A stretch of DNA of 64,000 nucleotides from Penelope pileata (GCA_013396635.1 WBMW01001710.1:248001-312000); one strand, 5' to 3'. Shown: positions 1-12,491, counted from the stretch's first letter. Notes: generated from the sequence alone by a model not told the origin. Translations and numbers: made by a program.

Positions 1-3000
1 CACCTCATTGACCCTTGGGAATGGAGGCGTGGTTGGCCCTTTACATCTTCGGCAGCTGTGAAACACAGAGGGACGTTAGCTTATTTATGCTTTTTCCTAA
101 TGAGCGTAAAAACAAGGTGGATTTGGCATACTTGTGGAATGCTGTGACTTTTTGGCAAAAGCGGGTCTTGATAGAAAGGAATAGTCAAAATCGGGAAGTG
201 CCTGGGTGGGAATTCCTGTTTGAGTTAACGTCTTTGTGTAAAGACTTTTTGAGGGTGAAAATGGAACTTATTTTAGTTTCCCAAGGCAATACATACTTCT
301 GACTTGCTGTTTGTAGGAACAATTGCAGAAACTACCTGCATGCTCTTTTCTTTCTGTCTACCTCTGTGGCCATGTTAGTCTGTCCTGTAACTGCAGTCTG
401 CTGCAAAGCACTACGGGTCACTGCAGCTCATGGTCTGCAGAGGCAGACACGACCATCCGCCAAGAACAGCTCCTTGCTGGGACCTGCCATGGCTGCAATG
501 CTGCACCTTGGTCAAACCCGGAGTATCGAGGTCTGAAAGCTGCTCCGTTCTGTTGCACCCAAGCCTTCCATTTCGTTAGACAAACGCATAACCATTACAC
601 ACACGAAGAGCTTTGCGAGCAATTTTAGGATTTCCTTTTGCAGCTGCTTGCTTGCATGGTTTCACCTTTCTGGGGGAGATTCCTGTATCCAAAATCTCAC
701 AACTGTTGTAACCTAAGACTTCTGTGCTGAGATTTAACTTCCAGCCATCACGTAAGTGGATTCCGCTCTGTAAATACAGGCTTCAATATTTAATCGTTAA
801 CCTTTCTACAGGCCTGTAGCTGGAGACCATGCCCTCCCAGGACAGCCAGCTGCTTACTGTGAAGTGCTACTGTAACCAGTGCGCTGCAGTGTGGCTGCAG
901 CGTGCTAAGTCTTGCAAGCTCCTATCTAAGAGTATTGTACAAGACAATCAGCAGGATGAAGGCCCAAACAACATACCCTGCATCAGCCACTACGATATGG
1001 TGCCTCAGCTTTATTTTCTTGAGCTTAGTATTATTCTGTGCTAAGTGGTCAGGCTACAGTCCTCGTTACACTGCATCCAGGACGCTTTGCAGTTTGTAGC
1101 CTGGAGTAACTCTCAAAACCTGCTGGATTCCAATGCTGTTAGTGGTAGACAGCATTAAGATTCTGACTACTGGATGTAATTGCAAACTACTGTTTATATT
1201 ACAAACTTTTCTCTCTCCTCACTCATCCCTGAGGCTTTCAGCATAAGGATCTACTCACCAGTTCCATGAAGCATCTTGAAGGAAAGAAGCCTTACAGCTA
1301 ATACCCGAGGACTGGCACCTTTCTTGGAGCATGCAAGTAAGTCAGTACTAGGAAGACTGCGGAACCTTGTCTATTACAAGATTTTTGAAATACGATAATT
1401 TTTGCAAAAAAATTCATACGCATGTGTCTCTAAGTAGCAAGACAGAGGCCTTTCCCCAGGCACTCTTCCCATCTCTCTCTTTGGTGAAGAAAGCTGTGAA
1501 GAGAGGGTCTGCTCACAGCTTAGGAAGGTAGAAGGGAAGTGGTACCATTGTGTTCGTATGCACTGAAGCACAAATCACCCGTTTGTTAGGATTGCTACAG
1601 AGGCATGCATGTGCATATGCTTCTATCAATCTGCTGACAAGCGACTGAAAAGCCGACAGTGGCGTAATAAAGGGGTTAAAATATCCTTGCATCTACAAAA
1701 CTCCGAACTGTTCAATCTAGTGAAGCCTTCATGAGGCTTACAGGGTATTCCAGTATCAGGAATTCTGGTGTACAGACGCATTACAACAGACTGCAGATTG
1801 CATAAATATAGCTGCTGGTGAACATGCTGTGGCTGAATGCTGAAATAATCTTCTGCTGGATGTTCCACATCATCAAACCTGCCATCTTGCCAAGTCTTAA
1901 CGTTACGACTAATTCACAGATTACTGGAACCTGAAGTAAATGTAACGGATTCTGCTAAGGGCAACATACAAAAGCAGGAACAGCTCGTGCACTGACAGTG
2001 AGCCACTGCTTGAGCAGGCAGCTAGGAGCTGGTCAAACTACTTCAACAGGCATCAGCAGCCACCCGTGTGCAGTAACGTCATCTTGCAGATGTGGTCTCC
2101 CAGGGAGTGAAATATTTAGCAGAAAAAAGCAACATTCACTGTAAGGGATTCCAGCAAAGTTGCGTCAAAAAAAGTAACAGTGCAGCGTATAAATGGCAGT
2201 TTTGAACACAGTGGATTTAGGGCTGCTTTTGGATTGAGTGTAAGATACTAAAATTTTGATTTCAGGCCTCATCCTTCTGCGCATCTGGGCGCTATTGAGT
2301 TTTTGTGGTTACTTAAAGCATATCGGTACAGAGAAGAGGAAGCTAAGGTTGTCATTCTGAATTAGGATTAGTGCATGCAGTTTAGTTTTCTTTGCCATTA
2401 GGAAGAAAAAAGAAAGAAGGCAGGGCTAGGAAGATAAGAGCTTTCCTGCTTCAGTGTTAGGAGATGAGGAAGTTACCTGTGAGCAGGGCATGACTTCAGT
2501 GCAAGAAAGCATTTTTCTTGAGACAAAACCTGGCATGTTTCAGGTTATTGAAAACAGGAAAGGTTGAAAGCAGCGTCTAAAGTTACAAGAAGTCTCGAGT
2601 TGTTATGCGTGCACTGCACAGTCAAGTTGCTTTTTCCTATTACTGAATAGGAAAGCTGTTCAGCACCACTGTGTGAGCAGAACTGAAAAGAAAACATGGG
2701 GAAAAAGCCATGTAACTCGCTTTGTGTGTAAGCAGAGAGCACTTAAAACAAGAGCAACAGCAGCAAAATGGGTGGCCTGACTGAAGAAACCGTGGGACTT
2801 TAAAAGGCATAGGAGCAACAAATAATTTTTCAGATTTCAGTATGACCCTGCTGTTTTGGTCATACCAAAATATTACAATCTCTTCCCCATTAAAAGGTGC
2901 AAGTTGTATGTTTGGGAAGCACTGGTTTACAGCAGGCTGCAGTCTTGTTTTTACATTGCTGCCTTGAAGGCGACACAGTACAAAGGGACACACGCACCTG

Positions 3001-3943
3001 GAACACTCCCATTCTCTCTGATCTCAGCCAGAGAAGATTCTTAAGACTACAAGAGTCAATTTCTAATCTGGCTGTTCTCTATGAACTTCTGTTTTCTGAC
3101 TGCATGCAAAGTCTTCCTAGGGCTGATGCCAGGCAAAGTATGTGTTTCAAGAAAATTTCCTGAGTAGCTTCTGCATGTCCTGTTCCCTTTCATGCCTTTA
3201 GGATTTTTTTTGTAAAATGATTCACCAGTTAAAGTTGAGGTTAGAAATCCCTAAGTTAACGCCCAGGCAAAGCTATCAAGATCAAAACAGTACTAAAATT
3301 AAGCAGTTGTAGCTCCTAGGAATGTCTTAGTGGTCATAAGTTTACACGAAGAGCCAGTCTCTCTGTATCACTCTTTAATTAAATTCTTTAATTTTAGAAA
3401 TTGTTCAAGACAGTATTTTCCAACCAGTGTGCATCAACAACTTCGGTGGAAGCACTGCATTTCTTTCTAGGAGACTTATCAGACCAAAAGCATACTGCAA
3501 AGTCACAGGGCAGTAAATTGGCACAAGGAGTTTTGCAAGAACAGAAATAAACTTGCTTAGAAAAGTGATTAAGTAAACTCGCACATTAACATTTTAACAG
3601 CTATAAAAATGCTGCTTCCAGCTCCTACAAAACACACTGAAGAGACATCCCGACAAGAGGTGAAAAACTATGCGTAAACAACGGTCAGCATCATAGAAGA
3701 GAGGTTTTATACAAATGAAGCAATTAGGCAGTTAAAAGTATTTACACTTTTTCCTGCTACTAACTAGACAAACATACAGTAGTCAGATAAAAATATACTA
3801 CCGCTCTAAGTCCTGTGACATATAAGAATTTCTACCTTTCTTTTCTAAATGGAATTTCCATCTTCTGAAATGTGTAACCTGTTAATACTGGACAAAACTA
3901 TTGGCAAGTATTTAAATACTTTTAAACCAAGATTAAAGGGGCT
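1..3943. other. region downstream of PSIP1, no gene recognised
   Basis: The open frames here are short and resemble no protein I know. In amniotes the gene next to the PSIP1 3' end is SNAPC3, convergently transcribed, so its 3' UTR could lie here on the plus strand. A plus-strand AATAAA at 3546-3551 would fit the end of such a transcript, but I see no SNAPC3 coding sequence. I see no clear CR1 in this stretch. Confidence 0.4.
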
Positions 3944-3949
3944 TTTATT
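3944..3949 (-). terminator. PSIP1: candidate polyadenylation signal of PSIP1
   Basis: AATAAA on the minus strand, about 135 nt past the PSIP1 stop. It would give a short 3' UTR that includes an 18-base poly-T run at 4052-4069. Mammalian PSIP1 3' UTRs are longer, so further signals downstream may also be used. One is AATAAA on the minus strand at 1010-1015. Confidence 0.45.
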
Positions 3950-4082
3950 CCACAAAAAATCATTTTAAAATACTATGCTTATAAAATTATTTAAAACTTT
4001 CAGCAGTCTATAGATTTCAAATGCAAAACCTAACAATCCTCTTCAATTCGGAAAAAAAAAAAAAAAAAAGACTCCAGTTGTG

Positions 4083-4146
4083 TCATTTATTTTCAAAGGC
4101 AGATTCTTTCGCTGGTTTTTCAAGCTCTCTCTCTTCACCGCATGCC
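4083..4146 (-). CDS. PSIP1: PSIP1 coding exon 16: C-terminus and stop codon
   Basis: Completes codon 555 and ends at TGA (4085-4083). The peptide is A-C-G-E-E-R-E-L-E-K-P-A-K-E-S-A-F-E-N-K. The G-E-E-R-E core aligns with human S-S-E-E-R-E-T-E, while the last residues have diverged. The acceptor is a good ATTACAATTCCAG. The position, frame and E-E-R-E match make this the terminal coding exon. The 3' UTR follows toward lower coordinates. Confidence 0.88.
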
Positions 4147-6147
4147 CTGGAATTGTAATAAAACAACGTTAATGACCACGTGGAAACACAGAAAGCGAGC
4201 CTTACTCCAGCTTTTTAATACAGAATAGAGTAAACGATATCGACACGAACTCAGCAGATGAAGTCTGGAGAACTGAAGCAGGCACTGACGCCAGCTGCCC
4301 ACCTCCTCTGTTAAGAGGACGGCCCACCAGAGACTGAACTGACGTAGCAGAAAGAGCGCGTCCTGAGTTGTGACCAGCCGTCACTCAGAGGTTGGTTGGT
4401 CTTCCATTCAGCCGCTCCCAAATACGTCAGCTCACACGGAAAAGTACCCTGACTTGTTTCTGCACAGAACATGCTCGCTTACTTAACATAATGCTACTGC
4501 TTTTATTGGTATCCAGCAACAGCCCACTGCGGGCCCTCAGGAAGCACTGCCTCTTTCTACCAACAGGGGACAGAAAGCAGTTCTCAAGCGCCAATCAGTA
4601 CAGAAGTATGAGGCAGCTCCAGTCTTCCCAAATTTTTGAAATACATGTTCAGACAGGCACGAATGCGTCTTTGCCTCTAATTAACAGAGGGAACAAAATT
4701 CAGGATGGAGGAGGTAGCCTTGCACTTGAGAAGTTTACAAATTATAGCTTAGATTGAGTAGTGGTGACCACAGGGGCATTTTGAACGTTCAAGATGTCTT
4801 CTATCCATAGTTATTTTGCCTAGTGGTTTCACTTCTAGAAACCAGAGCACTGCAAATATTAACTACTGCATGTAACAAATTTTGTGCGACGGACTGACAC
4901 GAGCACCCAGCTATCTTGAATTTAGACAGGGGCGCAGATGCTCTTCTCAACATCTGAGGCACTCATAAGAGATTTTACACGTTCTGTTTTACATTCATGG
5001 CTTGCTAAAAGCAGCTGCACAAGGTTTTTACAGACATTTGCTTAGAAAATTCAAAGTGCTAGAGAGTACGCAGTTCAAGGCCACAGCATGCACCACGAAC
5101 ACTTAGAGATAAATGTTTATAAGCTGAACATGAGACCCCCCAAACAGCTCCTTCATGGAATATGGACTTGCAAGTTTTACACATACAATCACACTTACTG
5201 AAGTATGACAAATTTGAATTGCATTGCTTTTAATTTGCTTGAGACCACTACACTCAACACCTGTTTCAGGCACGTCATTCAGGTATGTGGAGAATCAGCA
5301 GTAAGATTTTTTTCCCCAACAACGTCCACTACGCTGTCAGGCATGCACTCAAATATTCTTACCCTTATTCTTCTAGCAGAAAATATAAAGGGAAATCTAA
5401 CTGAGATTATCTTCTTGCCATTGAAAGATTTGTGTTACCAAGTTCTGCAGGAACAAGGAAAGAGCTGGCCATGAAAAAAAATATACCTTGGATAATCAGT
5501 TAAGTAGTCATTTATTTTTAAGTACTTGCACAAATACATTCCACTACGGGACTACTGAACTTTGCTGTTTATTTCACGTAACTCAGATGTTGCACTTCAT
5601 GAGCACCATACTGTGTTTTCACCCTAACTCCCATTTAAGCAGTATGTTATACGCTGTAACTTGTGCTGGGAACCTGCACCCGTGTCTTAATTATGCTTCC
5701 TTAATGTGCTGCTTGTTGAAGGCAAATGATCTGACATCCTCAGCACTGGCTGCAAATAACCAAATGTCATTTCTGAATGCTGTGTAGTAAGAAAGCAGTG
5801 ATTTCAAGGCTGCATCACAGCTAAAATCAATTTTGTATTCATCTTTAGAAAAAGAACAGAATCAACCTACCACCACCACCTTTAATTTTTCCTGCTCTAA
5901 GTAATTGTCAATACAATGCTCATTTTTACAGTTTCAATTAGATAGCCAAAAGAACGCCAGGCAACTGCTGCTCCTCCTGGACTGCATGCAAATGGCAATG
6001 AAAAGAAGGCTTGCACTAACACATACTGCTAGACAAGAAGAAACCCTGAGAACAATTGTAGAAGTACTCAGAAAAAAACAATTCTGCTTAAGGATAATCT
6101 TAAGTCTTTCTCTATTCCTCCCCCTCTCCCAATAGATTCTATTAAGT

Positions 6148-6645
6148 ATTTTGCACCTCGAGTACTGTGCTCAGCTTTGGGCCCCTCACTACAAGAAAGA
6201 CACTGAGGCCCTAAGTGTATCCAGAGGAGGGCAATGAGCTGGTGAGGGGACTGGAGCACACGTCTCACAGGCAGCAGCTGAGGGAACTGAGATTATTCAG
6301 TTTGCAGAACAGGAGGCTCAGGGAAGACCTTATTGCTCTGTACAACTGCCTGAAGAGGGACTGTGGTGCGCAGCCTCTGCTCCTGGGTAACAGCAGTAGG
6401 ACGAGAGGGAATGGCCTCACGTTGCACCAGGGAAGCTTCAGGTAGGGTATTAGGAAAAACGTCTCCAAGAGAGTGGTCAGGTGCTTGAACAGGCTGCCCA
6501 GAGAGGTGGGCAAGTCACCATCGCTGGAGGTGTTCAAGGAAGGTCTAGACGTGGTACTAATGGACATGGTTCAGTGGTTAGGAGGCAATCTTGGTGGCAG
6601 GCGGACAGGCGGACCTTGGAGGTCTTTTCCAGCCTTGATGATCTG
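6148..6645 (+). repeat. CR1 LINE 3' fragment
   Basis: Typical CR1 3' region: the GAGTACTGTGCTCAGCTTTG, AGGGAACTGAGATTATTCAG and GGCTGCCCAGAGAGGTGGGC blocks in order, ending in the GGAGGTCTTTTCCAGCCTTG motif. It is 5'-truncated, as is usual for CR1, and lies antisense to PSIP1 in intron 15. Confidence 0.9.
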
Positions 6646-6875
6646 TGCTCTACAGGAGATTGATTGCTTCTCATTCTTGTTTACAAAGCTACACTTTCGG
6701 TGAGGCTAAGGTTCAAGTACTTTTCTCCTGACAAATTCAAACATTCATACAGCTTATTGTTAGGAAAATGTAAATAGAGCAACTGCTGTAATGCCACCAC
6801 ACTTTATAAAATTGAACTCTAAAATTTCACAGCTGTTAAGTTCTAGTCTGCAATTTAACTGCATTTGAGCAATAC

Positions 6876-7165
6876 TGGTGTGATCTCATCTCTTCGATGA
6901 CAGCAATGGGATCCAAAGGAATGGCATGGAGCTGCGTCAGGGGAGCGTCAGGTTGGGGATTAGGAAAAGGTTCTTCACTGAGACAGTGGTCCGGCCCTGG
7001 AACAGGCTCCTAGGACAGTGGTCAAGAAACATTTAGACAATATGGTTTGAATTCTGGGTGGTCCTGTGTGGAGCCAGGAGTTGGGACTCAAGTCCTGTGT
7101 GGCGGTTCCAGCTCAGGATATTCTATGATTCTACTAATCTACTATGATTCTATGATTCTAATTGA
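6876..7165 (+). repeat. CR1 LINE 3' end with ATTCTATG-type tail
   Basis: Contains the CR1 motif GGAGCGTCAGGTTGGGGATT and the ACAGGCTCCTAGGACAGTGG block. It ends in several diverged copies of the 8-base tail repeat ATTCTATG at about 7119-7161, the hallmark 3' terminus of CR1. Confidence 0.9.
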
Positions 7166-7537
7166 AGTAGCTTGGCTATATACATCAGAATAAATGGATT
7201 TTGGGAAAAAAAAAAAAAAAAAGTACTAGTTTCCATAAAGTTTGGTTCAGACATTATTTGCTTTGTGTAGTCCAAAATGTACTTTGCTCTGTCTCACCAC
7301 ATGCTGTTTTTCTCATGACATCTCAGATTTTTTCCATCAAAATGATCTGAAAAGTATTCATTCAAAACCTTAAAAATAAAAAAAACCCTCAAGCTATTAT
7401 CATTCTCTGAAGTTGAGAAAAAAATGTAAAGAAAACAGTAATTCAGCATGATGTAGTAAGCTCAAACTATTCGTGTTTTATTTACATATTTGACTGTAAC
7501 AGAACAAATCCTTAGTTCATTGAAGTTAACAACTCAC

Positions 7538-7649
7538 TTTTTCTTACTACCAGCTTCATGCTTATCTTTCTTTTCCTCAGCGTTCTCTCCATTGTGCTGT
7601 GATTGGTTGGGGTCTTCAGTTTCAGGCCCTCCATTCAGAATCTTTGAAC
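7538..7649 (-). CDS. PSIP1: PSIP1 coding exon 15: C-terminal tail
   Basis: Completes codon 518 and ends two bases into codon 555. The peptide is S-K-I-L-N-G-G-P-E-T-E-D, then Q-S-Q-H-N-G-E-N-A-E-E-K-K-D-K-H-E-A-G-S-K-K, close to the human Q-P-Q-H-N-G-E-S-N-E-D-S-K-D-N-H-E-A. The acceptor is CATTTTAAAG and the donor GTGAGT. A TGA lies just past the donor, so failure to splice would end the protein here with little change. Confidence 0.95.
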
Positions 7650-7994
7650 CTTTAAAATGAAAGGGTAGGGGGAAAAAAAACAGTAGAGCAGGCAGTAAGA
7701 CCACACTATAAAAAAACCCAGATAGTTTCTTACATTCCAATTCCAACACTGTAAACGTTTTCCCTCACCTTAACAGCTGAAATAATACATAAATGTTTCA
7801 GCTTCTGAAAATTCAATTCAAAATTCAAGTCTCATCACAATTTTCATCACAGGAAATGAACAGTGCATATATTCCTTGAGATTTCAGGTTCCTAGTGTAT
7901 TTGCCAGGCTACAAATAATAATATATATTCTGAGCAGTGATAGAATATACTTAAACAGTACATTGTATTTACCACTCTAATCCAGGTGGACAAT

Positions 7995-8495
7995 TCATGA
8001 GATCCCACCTGCAGTGCTGTGTTCAGCTCTGCAGAACCCAGCACAAGAGCATGGACATACTGGAATGTGTTCAAAGGAGGCCACGGGATGACCAGAAGGC
8101 TGGAGCACCTCTCCTGTGAGGGCAGGCTGAGGGAGCTGGGGCTGTTCAGCCCAGAGAAGAGAAGGCTCTGGGGAGATCTCACAGCAGCCTTCAGAACTTA
8201 AAGGGTGCCAACAGGAAAGATGTGGATGGATGCTTCATCGGGAAGTGTAACGACAGGACAAGGATAATGGTTTTAAGTAGATTTAAGATTAGACATCAGA
8301 TGGAAATTTCTTACTCAAGACAGTTGTGAGGCATTAGTACAGGTCTCCCAGAGAAGTTATGGATGCCCCATCCCATCACTGCTGGATGGGGCCCTGGGCA
8401 GCCTGATCCAATGGGTGGCAACCACACCCACAGCATGGAGGTTGGAAGTGGATGATCTTTAAGGTCCTTTCCAACCCAAGCCATTCTATGAATTC
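7995..8495 (+). repeat. CR1 LINE 3' fragment
   Basis: CR1 blocks in plus order: CAGTGCTGTGTTCAGCTCTG, GAGCACCTCTCCTGTGAGGG, GGGGCTGTTCAGCCCAGAGA, and the terminal TTTCCAACCCAAGCCATTCT. It fills most of PSIP1 intron 14, only about 210 bp from exon 14. Confidence 0.9.
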
Positions 8496-8707
8496 TGGCA
8501 GATTTCTGATACTTTCAATTGTAGAAGTTGCTGAAGTATGCATTCTCATCTACGCTCAACTATAGCAAATATACATATAAGCAAAATGCGATCAACATTA
8601 GGAGGAGTAACAATGTTTAGTTACATGAAACAGTATATAACACTAAATATAAGCATAGTAATAATCGATCCTATATATTACAGGAAACTAACAACACAAC
8701 GACTCAC

Positions 8708-8927
8708 CTGTTTGGTCCTTTTCCTTTTCCATTTTTTTGTTTGTTCCTTTCTTCCACTGTTCTTTGGTTTTGTTGGCTTCCTCGTGCTGCTTCTGCTCAG
8801 CAAGTGATTTATTTAGCACTTGGGAGAGAACAGAATCTCCTTCCCCAACCAGAAACATAGTCTTGAACTTGTTATATAGCATTGTGGATTTCTCCATGAT
8901 AACTTGGCTAACTTTAAACTTCCGTAT
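8708..8927 (-). CDS. PSIP1: PSIP1 coding exon 14: integrase-binding domain, C-terminal helices
   Basis: Codons 445-517 plus one base. It begins I-R-K-F-K-V-S-Q-V, with F448 and V450 matching human F406 and V408 of the partner-binding loop. The human R405 is K447 here. It continues M-E-K-S-T-M-L-Y-N-K-F-K and F-L-V-G-E-G-D-S-V, then a charged tail H-E-E-A-N-K-T-K-E-Q-W-K-K. The acceptor is TTTCAG and the donor GTGAGT. Confidence 0.97.
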
Positions 8928-9118
8928 CTGAAATCAAAGTGATAAAACAACTAGCTCCACTTTCTTAAAAACCTGTGTAATTTCATCAAGTGCTAGATGA
9001 AACTTAATTTAATCAAACTTAAATTTGAAGTAACAACACAGACATTTACACTCCCTGAAGTAATAAGCATTGCATAAATTTAAGTGAACAGCAGTTTAAG
9101 TAACATTGCAGATCTCAC

Positions 9119-9220
9119 CTTCTTGAGAGTCAGAATCATCTCTGTATGTTTCTGAGCTTGTTGCATTGTGACTTGAAGGGATGCAAGTTCATCAAGAGCC
9201 TCAATACACCTGCTCACATC
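9119..9220 (-). CDS. PSIP1: PSIP1 coding exon 13: integrase-binding domain, helices 2-3
   Basis: Codons 411-444. The peptide opens D-V-S-R-C-I-E-A-L-D-E-L-A-S-L-Q and ends H-T-E-M-I-L-T-L-K-K. It differs from human at S for N and at L for T only. It supplies central helices of the PHAT-like IBD bundle. The acceptor is TTATGTGCAG and the donor GTGAGA, phase 0. Confidence 0.97.
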
Positions 9221-9884
9221 CTGCACATAAACAAGTTAGGCTGATGCTTCACTTCAATGTTAATAATTCTTAATTAGCCATGCTGATATCACTTCTACCC
9301 TTAATGATAATTTCTTATAAAATCCTTAATTGAACTACATAATTGATTTGATAACAATCTATACCATCAAGCTTGCAAACAAAGATTACGCTATTGGTTA
9401 CATTTCAACTACCTACATACCAAAACACATGTTATTTGTATATCTTACAATTAAAAAAAAAACAAAATCAACTTCAGATTTCCATTACACAAACTCAAGC
9501 TTTCTGGTGCTTTCACAATTCTAGTACTCCATTACCTAAAGCTGATCTCCAAATATTCATTCTTTTTTCATATACAATCTTTCACAAGCCACCTGCCACT
9601 GAGAAGGAAAACAAATTGAGAGCACTGCTCTTGATACCTAGATCTGTATCTTCGCAGATTTTTCAGTTAAAAGTTTAATGAATGATACTATGCAGGTCAC
9701 TTAGAAGCAAGCATGTGATTTTCTGATCCATGTCCAAGAACCACTGTACTAAAGTTATCTTTTTCCTGTAATACTTATTTTTCAATTTCCTCAACTTCAG
9801 CTGTTCTCGCTTATTTTACTTCTTAATATTACTTCCTATTTGATGGTATTTGAAAAGTCATGGCAGTCAGTTAAGTCCCCAGTG

Positions 9885-10797
9885 ACTGAAAAAAGGCAAT
9901 GTCACAGTCATTTTTAAGAAGGGTAGAAAGGATGACCCAGGGAACTACCAGCCTGTCAGCCTCACCTCTGTGCCGGGGAAGATCTTGGAGCTATCCTGGA
10001 AATAATGCTAAGGCACATGGAAGAGGGGGAGGTAATATACGACAACCAGCATGGCTTCACCAAGGGCAAGTCCTGCCTGACCAACCTAGCAGCCTTCTAC
10101 GATGGTATAACTGCATCTCAATGGACAAGGCAAGAGCCACTGATGTCATCTATCTGGACTCCAGGAAGGCCTTGGATACACCCCCCCACAACTTCCTTCT
10201 CTTCAGACTGGAAAGACATGGATTTGAAAAGTGGACTGTTCTGTGGACACTGAACTGGTTGTGAGATTGTGCTAGGAAAGTGGTGGTCAATGGCACAATG
10301 TCTGGATGGAGATCAGTGACAAGTGGTGTCTCCTGGGGTCAGTACTTGGACCAATACTCTAATATCTTCATGAATGACATCGACAGTGAGATCAAGTGCA
10401 CCCTCAGCAAGTCTGCGGATGACACCAATCTGTGTGGTGTGCTTGACACACCTGAGGGACAGGATGCCATCCATAGACCTAGACAGGCTTGAGCAGTGGG
10501 GCCAGGAGGACCTCATGAGGTTCAACAAAATCAAGTGCAAGGTCTTGCACCCGGGTTTGTGACAACACCCGCTTCTCAATACAAGCTGGGGGATGAAAGA
10601 ACAGAGCACGTACTGGCTGAAAAGGACTTGGGGGAACTNGAGAGGTGGTGGAAGCCCCATCCCTGGAGAGATTCAAGGCTGACCTGGACCAGGCTCTGGG
10701 CAACCTAATCTAGCTGTGGATGTCCCTGTTCACTGCAGGAGAGTTGGACTAGATGACCTTCAAAGGTCCCTTCTAACTCAAGTGATTTTATGATTCC
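9885..10797 (+). repeat. CR1 LINE fragment with ORF2 reverse-transcriptase remnants
   Basis: Starts with the ORF2 motif GACCCAGGGAACTACCAGCC and the CACCTCTGTGCCGGGGAAGA block. It includes decayed coding for the L-Y-F-A-D-D-T-like active-site region, seen as S-A-D-D-T-N-L-C-G-V near 10410-10440, and ends with the usual CR1 3' sequence near 10797. Frameshifts and stops make it non-functional. An N at 10639 marks a place where consensus sequence between ORF2 and the 3' region is missing. Confidence 0.9.
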
Positions 10798-11284
10798 ATT
10801 TAGAACTAAGATGAGTTTCCAGCATAAGTCACAGTAACATTTTGCATCCTGAAGCTGTAGCTCCTGTTCTCATGGGAAATTATAATTCAAACAAAAGTAA
10901 ATCATTTACTTAATAAATACAATTATGATAACTAAGTGTCCTTGCTGTAGCTCTTTAGCCAGTGTTCTCAGCAGCAGAAGATACTGCTTCGTTACTCTTT
11001 GAATTAGAGGTTGAGGTTTTTTTTGTTGTTTTTTTTTTTTGTTTCTTTTTAGGGAAATTTACTATCTTGCTCAGCACAGTGACTTATTTGAGCAAAACTA
11101 CAAAATTGTGAGGTAGAAAAACCCTCTAAATGTTATTTAATGTAAGGTGAACTACTTTTTGAATCAACATATTTGCACAGACTTAAACAACAGTTTAACA
11201 ATGAGACTTTTTTTGCAGCTTTTCAGTGCTTAAGCAGGCTTATAACAAAGACGGAGAAAGACTTCAGCAAATACAGACAGGACA

Positions 11285-11475
11285 AGGGAGTACTGCTTTA
11301 AACTAAAAGAGAATAGGTTAAGATTAGATACTAGGAAGAACTTTTTCACTCAGGGGATAGTAGGGCACTGCAACAGCTTACCCAGAAAAGCTGTGGCTGC
11401 CCTATTATTGGAGGTTTTCAAGGTCAGGATGGATGGGGCTGGTCCCATGAGCAACCTGGCCCCGTGGGTAGCACC
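11285..11475 (+). repeat. short CR1-like 3' fragment
   Basis: Matches the CR1 3' motif order: a gattagatactaggaagaac block, TTTTTCACTCAGGGGATAGT, then an accgaggttttcaaggtcag-like block and GATGGGGCT. It is more diverged than the other copies. Confidence 0.7.
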
Positions 11476-11513
11476 AAATTTGCAGGAATATTTGCTCTAT
11501 CACTTTCTAAGGG

Positions 11514-12320
11514 ATTAAAATAAAGGCTCACCGGCCTACAGCTCCTCAGATCTCCATGCTCTTCTTAAAGGCAAAAGTTTGCTTTCTTCCAGTCCTCAGG
11601 AACCTCCCCCTAATCACCATGAATTTTCAAAGACAAAGCTTTTTATGTCTGAATTTAGTCACCAGCAACTTGTTCATCCATGTTGCCCTCCTGCTATGTT
11701 TGCTAATGCTCCTGCTCATCAAGATGGACCAGTCTTAAGGAGGTAATTTCTGCAAATCACTCAGATCTCCTGTTCACCTCTTCTGTAAACAGATCAGCCA
11801 GCCTCTTGGCAGTGACACCTTTTCCCAGTTAGGAGAATCCTGTTGTCTCCTTGCAGTCCTTGACCTTTGGTCAGGTCCCATCATCACAGAAGCCAAATTC
11901 TTCTGCTCACATCGACCAATTGCTAATCTGCAGGACCTATCCATTCCTCCACAAGCCTCTTCCACTCACTGGGAGGACAGACTACCACCTGGTCCCCATG
12001 CACTTGACCACCACCTCAGAGCCACACAAACACGCTCCATACTTTGTAGATCTCTTTAACATGGAAAAACAGCAGCAGTTAACAAATAGCCTGAGGGCAA
12101 AGAAGCCTCAGCTGTCTGTCAGTCGTGTTCCACATCTATGGTTCCCCCAAAGCAGAAAATATTGAGCTGGGGCAGAAGGTCTCTATTCCTTATCACCAGA
12201 GAGTCCTCCACTACCACACTTAACTGCTTCCTTCTGGTGCTCCTGCATGACTCAGGCTGAGCTGGCACAGATGCTTCACTTAGCAGAATTTGTCTGAATG
12301 CTTCTTGTAGATAATTTATT
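11514..12320. repeat. unclassified repeat-like segment
   Basis: It has higher GC content and a different texture from the flanking intron. The stretch near 11520-11760, with blocks such as TGTTCATCCATGTTGCCCTC and CTGCTCATCAAGATGGACCA, resembles a dispersed sequence I have met in bird genomes but cannot name with certainty. Its strand and family are not determined. Confidence 0.3.
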
Positions 12321-12491
12321 ATCAATTGTTTTACTTGCTGACACCCATCTTTTAATGCCAACTGTACTATTAAAGGGGTTTACTGTAATCTTTCAAACTG
12401 AAAAAACCCTTTCATTCTCAGAATAATAATTAAAAACAAACATACGTGCCAATTACTTGGAATTTTACACATAAAAGATATGTATACTTAC

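Larger units (their letters stand above)
4147..7537 (-). other. PSIP1: PSIP1 intron 15
   Basis: About 3.4 kb between exons 15 and 16. It holds two plus-oriented CR1 3' fragments (6148-6645 and 6876-7165) and a poly-A run near 7205-7222. The segment 4390-5790 contains three plus-strand open frames of about 90-120 codons in a row. They have no recognisable motifs or splice context, and I treat them as chance. Confidence 0.7.
9221..12491 (-). other. PSIP1: PSIP1 intron 12
   Basis: About 3.3 kb. It contains a CR1 with reverse-transcriptase remnants (9885-10797), a short CR1 3' piece (11285-11475) and an unclassified repeat-like block (11514-12320). The rest is AT-rich intron without recognisable features. 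Confidence 0.7.

Noticed and set aside
1..3943. SNAPC3 coding exons expected next to the PSIP1 3' end
   Set aside because: None of the open frames resembles the SNAPC3 zinc-finger C-terminus. Only gene order suggests it, so no gene is called.
4392..5787. Three successive plus-strand open frames of 121, 89 and 99 codons in PSIP1 intron 15
   Set aside because: No recognisable motif, no splice context and irregular composition. The run is consistent with chance.
7119..7161. ATTCTATG-like tandem array resembling a microsatellite or CRISPR-like repeat
   Set aside because: It is the normal 3' tail of a CR1 element.
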